DNA of 64,000 bases from Tubiluchus corallicola. Taxonomy: Eukaryota > Priapulida > Priapulimorpha > Priapulimorphida > Tubiluchidae. The stretch's first letter is position 1. Each line of letters begins with the position of its first letter. A program made the position numbers and the translations under genes. The stretch covers positions 1 to 64,000 of the forward strand of contig JAQGDQ010000222.1 of NCBI GenBank assembly GCA_030141605.1, given 5' to 3'. Under the pieces are notes generated by a model, which was given only the letters and a program-made list of their open reading frames with translations, was not told the DNA's origin and did not search any database. Positions 47,816 to 64,000 of the stretch are shown piece by piece.

Positions 47816-48427
47816 TCAGATTAACGAATGACAACAGCTGCAAGTAGCGACACCTCGCTTATCAATTTCATGAAAAGCTGAGTTAAGCTAGACTTTAAAC
47901 AAGATGCTCATCACTTGCCTATCCCTGATCCGATGCGGATTCACTAACCTGTGACCCAAGCAGTTTGCCCTTTTTTCACATTTTGGTTTCCAGCTCATGC
48001 CAGTTTTAGCTGAGCGCCTACATCAGATTTCTACCTTACAAACTTCATTATTCTATGTACGGTAGTTTTACAGTTATTCAATATTACTGCATTTTGGCCT
48101 TTATCTGGGAGCCTTAAAGAATCGGGTCTATCTGGGAGCCTTGTTAAGCGAGTTGTTGACAAATTAAGAAACCTAGGAAGTGAAATTGTTTATTTTGTTA
48201 GTCAAATGTTCGTTTTGTATACAATTTTATCCGAACTTTTGCCAAGGATTCTTAAACATGAAATTTTCGTGAAGAATAAGGTACGTATTTCTATTCACAA
48301 TATAATCTCAACTTAATTTTGGTGATATTCCCCCTTTAAAAGTCAAAACCACAAAACGTGATTGGTTCGAATCTTTCTGCCATAGCGCCTTTTCAGTAGT
48401 TACGTTATGTAATTCCATCCATGTAAT

Positions 48428-48487
48428 TACTAATCTGTGTGCACAGATTAATAATTCGTGGCCACAAATTAGTATTTCGTGCGTAGG
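48428..48487. repeat. Second, three-unit copy of the 21-bp satellite
   Basis: Units at 48428, 48449 and 48470 follow the consensus seen at 47690-47815. Beside each array is a copy of the same unique-looking sequence (about 47481-47590 and 48549-48640, both with TGATTTCTCGTT and ACCCTGCCGTCT), so the region seems to contain a larger duplication or two copies of one element. Confidence 0.75.
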
Positions 48488-48623
48488 GTTAACTCGTGGC
48501 TACTTTAATTTTCTCAAAATGGCCTTTTCTCAAAATAGAAATTAGAAATGAACTGACATTAACAAATTAAAGTATGTTAAGGTGACTGATTTCTCGTTAA
48601 TGCACTTTGTACCCTGCCGTCTT

Positions 48624-48625
<2 letters not shown>

Positions 48626-48660
<35 letters not shown>
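48626..48660. repeat. (CT)n microsatellite
   Basis: CT run following the ACCCTGCCGTCT sequence; a shorter interrupted CT run follows the other copy near 47565-47590. Confidence 0.85.
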
Positions 48661-48662
<2 letters not shown>

Positions 48663-48699
48663 CTCCATCGTTCTCACTCCCTCTCTTTCTCTCTTATTC

Positions 48700-51600
48700 A
48701 TTCAAACTTCCTTTTAGCTGTTAGACGCAATTCGCCAGCACTCATCAGCAAGCTTGCAATCTGCAATCTGCACATGACCATATAGATTCCAGAATTTCAT
48801 TGCCCGATAAAACAGCAAAGCGGCGGGAGATATTGTGAAGCCGTGTGTGCTAGTTTGCAAATTTGTGCCAAAAATGCTGCTGTTGAAGCCATGTGAGATT
48901 AAATCTGTCATCGTTTCAAGACATCTCGTAATTCCACAGGTTCACGGCATCTAGTTTGCAATATTTGTAAAGTCGGTGTAGCTTGCAGAGGCGTTTGTTT
49001 GACCAAGCAGGTCTGGATTTTATAACAAACAGAGACTCTGTTTGAACATTTTCCCTTAAAATGAATAATTGAGCTGGCTCGTTCGGAATTAAAAGAAATG
49101 TGAGAAACGTGTAGCATGTGAGAGCCGTCTTGTACCATGCCCTGTAAAGTAAAATCTAATAAATAGTTTCAAACACGTGCCACTGCTATTGCCGTTGTAC
49201 CACTATACCCCTATTCATTACACCCCGGTAGTTCAAACTCTGTTTTAAGTTACCCGGGGTGTTTCTAAACTAGGTGAAATGTACCTTCCAGGGCATCTGA
49301 AAATTAGTTTAGAAATTCCTCCACTAGTTTCAAATTACCGCTTCCATAAAACAAAGCCTAACGCAATTGATTTTTTTTACTTCTAGATAATACCATAGTA
49401 GTTTTCTGAAAGGAAATCACTGCAGTTTGCAATTTAAAAAGTGCAATTTTTCTAGCGTTGCAGAAATGAACAATAATCTTGCGCGAAAAATTGCTTTGTA
49501 ACACGTTCGTGTGACGTACAGCATAACTTTTCACTTGTTATGTATATACCGTTTATACGACATTTATCTCTTGTAGTGAAGTAGTTAAGTCATATACTGA
49601 AAGGATTGTGCATTTAATGACGAAAGCATGAAATTTTCCCAGAGCTTTGATAGACCATGAAGTTTATTTTCAGATGCGGACGCATTTTAGATTTGACCCC
49701 TGGGACTAGGTATAGGGCAAGGACTTTCAGGCTGTCAAATTATTAATTTTTCTTACTTTTTCAGAGACATGACAGAAATTCTCACCATTAATGTTCTGTT
49801 TGTACAGTCTTATCGCACATATATTATATATAACTGCAGTACATAGTGTTTCAAGAAAGGAAAACACGAAAAAATCGCGACAAAGTAAATTTTCGCCGGC
49901 CTGTGAGCTATTGCAATAGCACATGGGTCATTGTCAGTCATCGGTGGTGGCGGCATTAGTATCTGCACAAGGTTGCTGGTTAAAGATAGCTTGGCGAAAA
50001 CTTATGTCACTATTTGCCATATCTTCTAGTACTAAAACTCAATATTTGGAGTCAAAAGGTCAAAGGTCAAGTTTTCAAGAATCAGTTTCCGTATGCTAAA
50101 TCAACTTAGAATTGAAAAATTCAAAATGCACAATGGAATTACTCATTACTCACGTCTCATACATATGGAATGTGGGTGTCAACGGTCAAAGATCAAGGTC
50201 ACAGATCAAAATTATTTTCATATCAGTGTTCAGATGATAGTTCAACTCTGAATCGACAAATTGTAATCAAACTTCAAAATGTATCGCTTATCCCTCCCGG
50301 AATACCTCTTTTAACTGTTTGGTCGAAAGATTAAAATCATGTCATATATCAACCCTCTTATTATACATGTACATAAATCACACACATAGTTGATAGATAA
50401 AAAATGTACGTGACCTAGCTAGTAACTAAAAACATATCACTTACAAATTTTACACACTTATTTACACACTAAGTTAAAATCACGTTTAATGACTACTATG
50501 TAATATTTTTTTCTTTTAGCTTTGAAATGTTGTGCATTTTGGGGTATATTTAACGATACCAAAAAATAGATAACGACTCGTATCTTTTACAACGATTTAG
50601 TTGGAGTCACTTTTGATCGGGTGCATAAGCGCTGCACTTTCTTGACTCAGAAATATGTTTATAAATACTAAAGTGGAAAACATTTGTAATCCAGAAAATC
50701 TTTGTATGCAGAATCAACTATTTTTAAACAATGTTCGCCTATTTGAGAATGTCAGTATTTGACAACTATTGTCCCTGGTGCCCCTATTTGTGAGGCACTA
50801 CGAAAGCCGTTATCATTATGTGAAAAATGTGAAAAAATTAACCTGAAATTTCGGGGAGGGCTTTATAGATAACTTTGGCACTCCACACATGTAATTAATG
50901 AACTAATTAACGAAGGGATTGCTTAAAATTTTTCGAATGGTGCTATACAGGTATTTCGGAGCCACACACTTCTACATATCGTGATATTTCATTTAGTCAA
51001 TGGAAAAATAGGCCTAATTAATTAAACAGTAAGATTTATTTTTAATTAACGTAATTCGCTCAAAGTTTCAAACTTTAAATTTATCCAGTAGCGGTGTGTT
51101 TGTATGATCGTATGATCTACTTTTAGACAATTACTTTTGACATATTGTCTCTCGCAATTTCCACTCTGCATTTCGATTTTTTTAATTAATTTGTTTATCT
51201 GGAAATACAAATATGCAATATATATATAAGAGAAAAAATATACATGAATAATTGATTATGAATGATTTGATACGACAGCATACATACAATTAATGGCAAG
51301 AGCAAGAACTTGAAACTTGTTCTTGAGAGCACGTCCAAATAATAATTGAAAAAAGAACAAAGAAACAAGGGTTTTAGGCAGTTTAAAAGGAAAAAAGTTG
51401 TACAAAACAAGGATAGAAGTAACCGATAAAAGAATGTTCAAAAGGATAGGAGGAGTGCCGAATTCCTTATACTGTAATTACTCCTGCATTTTTAAAAGGT
51501 TTTTTCCTAACGTTTGTTACAAGCGTTACGATTACACAGTTCGGTATGTAGACCTACTGACAAAAGACTCTGATAGACGTATTTAAATCTTTGCCGTCCT

Positions 51601-52040
51601 GCCGTCCATTTTGTTTTGTTCCTGACAAGCGAGAGCCAGTACCAGTAGATGTCACATTTTTCCAAACAAAAGAAGGTAAAACAGTAGTCACAGCAGTAGC
51701 AGTTGCTATATTTTTCTGCATAATACGCGCAGCATGTCGCTGCACATTACATACGTATATAACAAAAGAAACTGGCTTGGTCAATCGTCGGCCATCTACC
51801 AATGGGGAGGACTATGATGTAAACAGACCCATTAATGGTGCTAATTAGCTTGTTTACCAATTTGAGCTGTCTTGGCAAAAGGTTTATAGAGCACGTGACC
51901 AAATATACAATCTCTTTGGAAAAGTTTCGTTTTTATGCTTAACAGAATTACATATTTATGGCCTTTACTCGGACGCTTATGTGCAAGTATATTGTACTTT
52001 ATATACGTCTATAGATTTGTTTTCGGAAAATTCATGATTT
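48700..52040. other. Intergenic region upstream of the TRAF gene
   Basis: AT-rich, no gene recognised. Around 50040-50340 AGGTCA-type motifs recur within a degenerate repeat. At 51591-51848 an open frame without ATG (KTVVTAVAVAIFFCIIRAA) could encode one membrane helix but has no recognised family. Confidence 0.4.
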
Positions 52041-52052
52041 TCCCCGTATAAG

Positions 52053-61280
<9,228 letters not shown>

Positions 61281-61350
61281 CTTTAGCGTTTTGTCATCTT
61301 GTTCAAGTCATACAGACCATGACACTACCGGATGAAAGAATAAATTTAGT

Positions 61351-61382
<32 letters not shown>
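61351..61382. repeat. (GA)n microsatellite in the TRAF 3' UTR
   Basis: AGAG run about 70 bases after the TRAF stop codon. Confidence 0.9.
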
Positions 61383-61386
<4 letters not shown>

Positions 61387-61490
61387 AATCAGTTTTTTAT
61401 TCAAACATAGCACAGATTATAGATTTAGTTTTTATTTGCAATGCTACTTGTGAGTACGAGTTTATTTTGCGTTTTAATGTTTGTGTTTTA

Positions 61491-61496
61491 AATAAA
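61491..61496 (+). terminator. Polyadenylation signal of the TRAF gene
   Basis: AATAAA 211 bases after the TRAF stop at 61280. Confidence 0.5.
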
Positions 61497-61499
61497 GAA

Positions 61500-64000
61500 G
61501 TTCTAATAAACACATTCAACTAAAAAATACTGCTTTACTAATTTGTTTATTATTTTTGCAAAAAAAGTAAAAACGATGGACGACTTTAGACTAGAACAAT
61601 AACTAAACTGCAGCACTAAGCCGGCTAATTTGCGCAAAAGCAATGATTACAGCAGGAATAGGGCATGTTAACACACCACAAACAATTTTATCAGAGATTG
61701 AAAAGTCCAATCTTTTGCAACGTTGTGGCGCATTCATACGTAGAGATTTATGTTGCGACGCGTTGCGGAACTTCTCTCTGAAAGTAAAGTTGCACGTGTG
61801 AGCTTGGCAACTTCTCTCTCAACTTATTGCGCTAGTTAACTCTCAGCAACTCTCGCCGAGTTTGCAATAAGGAATCAAACATTAACTATCAAGTGAGGAT
61901 AAACAGAGAATTAGTTAACTTGCATCAGAAGTAAATATAACAACCTTCCTAAGTTTCGACTGAGCATGCGCAAAACGCATCTTCTCCTTCAACGATTGTG
62001 CAGTCTGCCACAAGTTCTCCGCAGAAAAACTCTCACAGATTTATAACCCACCAAACGCATTACCGCCATCAAACACAACCATGGCTTCACTTCACACGGC
62101 ACATTTAGTGTTAGTGGTTTCATTAGAATAATCTTCCAGTAGAAACGTGTAAGTTAAATTGTACGTGAAAGCGTTTGATGCACTGCCACATGCACGTTTT
62201 GTTGGCGTATTGATTTCAACTGATGTAGTATATAAATTAATAGTGCTTGATTATCGCTAATATTATGACTGTGATAATTGGATAATAACTCTTTCAGCGG
62301 TGGTAAGTTGGACGATGTTATCATAATTAATTCAGAGGTTAAGCAATTGACTATGTTACACGTGCATAAATAGTTTTTTGGGCAAAAAACGAATCTAATT
62401 TTGTGGCTCGCGCTTATTATTTTGTACTTTTTATGTACTCGGTATGTACTTTTTGCATAATTTATTTTGATGAGGCTCCAACCAAGGCCAATCAGAGTAA
62501 TGGGTTACAGCAAAAATTTGAAGATAGGAATAGTTTTTTGAATACATGTGCAGAGAAATATAATAAAAATAACTGTAATTTGCTAGTGATGGAAGATATC
62601 TGTATACGTTTTTCTTAAATTGAGTGAGGTTGTAGTTTTCAGGGAAGCAATTTTCTGAAAGAGAATTCCACAGGTATGAAACAAGAGGAAAAAACCTGGA
62701 TTATAAGCAGCTGTTCTACACCTAGGAATGCCTATGAGAAGCAGCAGAAAAGCGAGTACTACGATCAAATTATCGGCGTTTTAGGAACCAGAGACGAAAG
62801 GTTCCGAGTAACAACTGACCTTCGGTTTAAAAATAGCAAGTTGTGCTAAGTTATGCTATCGAAAAGTCTTAAGACGTATTTCATTTGTTTCACCAGAAAT
62901 GTTTCGTAAGTTCTGTTGGAGTTTAACATCGGGGAAATTCGTGAAATTGGGTTACCTCATCTGGCTTCAATTATAATTAACTAGATCTTGGAAGGGATGG
63001 GCTTGACTACTTAAATGGTTTATCAGGAAGGACTAAAAGTACATAACTGTGCCACATGTATAACCCAATGCAGGCGGGTAAGGGTGAGTACACGCAGAAT
63101 TATGCTTTCCAGTAGGCTTCGTGGTTATTAGGTATGGAGGAGGGTATTAGAGTTATATCTAGTTCTGTCTGCCGCAGTGTTGTCTTGGATCTTTTTTCTG
63201 CGTTTTGCCATATTCCACGAGAAGCTATATATGGATTACAGTCATCGAATACGTAATGCTGATTTAAATCTCAAAATGGACCAAATGCTTTTTGTGCCCT
63301 TTGTCTTTAAATGACTAGTTATCAGCACCAACAAAAGAAATTGCATGACCTAAATACTTTTTCTTATTTTATAGGTTTCATTTTTTCAACGCGTATTATA
63401 TCAGGATTAATCTTGCTTTAGGCGTTTTTAAACACGATCCGCATACCCTTTAAATGACCATAATTCTTAATGATAAAATTAGAATGATAAGTAAAAAAAG
63501 TCAGACAATTAAGAAAGGAAAACACGATTTTTAATCCATCATCGCGGATTATCTTCAGGTGAACAAATAATAAGAGTACATACTCAAAAGATCACAAAAA
63601 CTGTGGCTAGTAAAAGCGTATTTGTTGCAGTGCTGTCTTTTTAGTGATATTCTGCCTCTTATTCTTGTTAATTCTTGTGTTTAACGGTTATTTGTTTCGT
63701 GTGTTGCGCATTTTGTCCCTGGAAACAATGATGCGTATTACTATTTAAATCCAAGCAAGTAGTTTTTAGTGATTTTCTCAGTGTTTTCGTAATTCTTCAA
63801 TTTTTTCTGACGATAATTCACAGTCGTGAACGGAAACGTTGTGCTTTTTCTTGTTGTTTGTGTGTGTGTGTGTGTTTTTTGTTTAGCTTAATTGGATGTT
63901 ATCTTGACCAATACGATTTAGATAAATGACAGACATTATCAGCGCATATTAACTGATTCATAATCATTACACAATGATTGTGTGTATTTGTTGTGATTTG
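61500..64000. other. Right-end intergenic region, no gene recognised
   Basis: No exon-like frame with splice sites was found. The sequence near 61625-61665 (GGCTAATTTGCGCAAAAGCA) resembles 39490-39530, so a dispersed repeat is likely. About 62640-62720 (GAGAATTCCACAGGTATGAA) looks like a retroelement tail but was not identified. A short GT run is at 63859-63873. Confidence 0.4.

Overview
The window is AT-rich animal (metazoan) nuclear DNA, most likely from a marine invertebrate. The evidence is GT-AG introns of about 0.1 to 12 kb and clear metazoan families: an ionotropic glutamate receptor, a CYP2-type P450, and a RING/zf-TRAF/MATH TRAF protein. LINE relics, MITEs, a 5S-related SINE-like repeat and many microsatellites fill the rest. 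I cannot name the species. No bacterial operon, CRISPR array or virus is visible.

Layout. (1) About 1.0-10.4 kb, minus strand: 11 exons of an ionotropic glutamate receptor. Both ends are missing; the last membrane helix probably lies left of base 1. (2) About 12.8-42.4 kb, plus strand: an 18-exon coiled-coil protein of roughly 800 residues that I could not assign to a family. (3) 17.3-22.2 kb, minus strand: a complete six-exon CYP2-like P450 of 506 residues, nested antisense in the 12-kb second intron of gene 2. (4) 43.4-44.8 kb, plus strand: an intronless, intact homogentisate 1,2-dioxygenase. (5) 52.05-61.28 kb, plus strand: a nine-exon TRAF6-like adaptor or E3 ligase. The last 2.5 kb and the 45.3-52.0 kb stretch show no convincing gene.

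I rebuilt the gene models by hand from splice sites. In every multi-exon model the exon phases agree across all junctions, which is the main support. Several exons are short or lack a start codon: the receptor S1 and S2 exons, the 24-bp microexon, P450 exons 2 and 5, and TRAF exons 1 and 3.

The five genes do not form a pathway. HGD acts in tyrosine breakdown, the P450 is a membrane monooxygenase, TRAF is an immune or stress-signalling adaptor, and the receptor is a ligand-gated channel. The most notable features are the receptor's altered ligand-contact residues, a perfect 367-bp duplication that copies part of one of its exons, the nested P450, the intronless HGD, a possible alternative stop-containing exon in the coiled-coil gene, and several repeats. 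I see no clear new multi-gene system.
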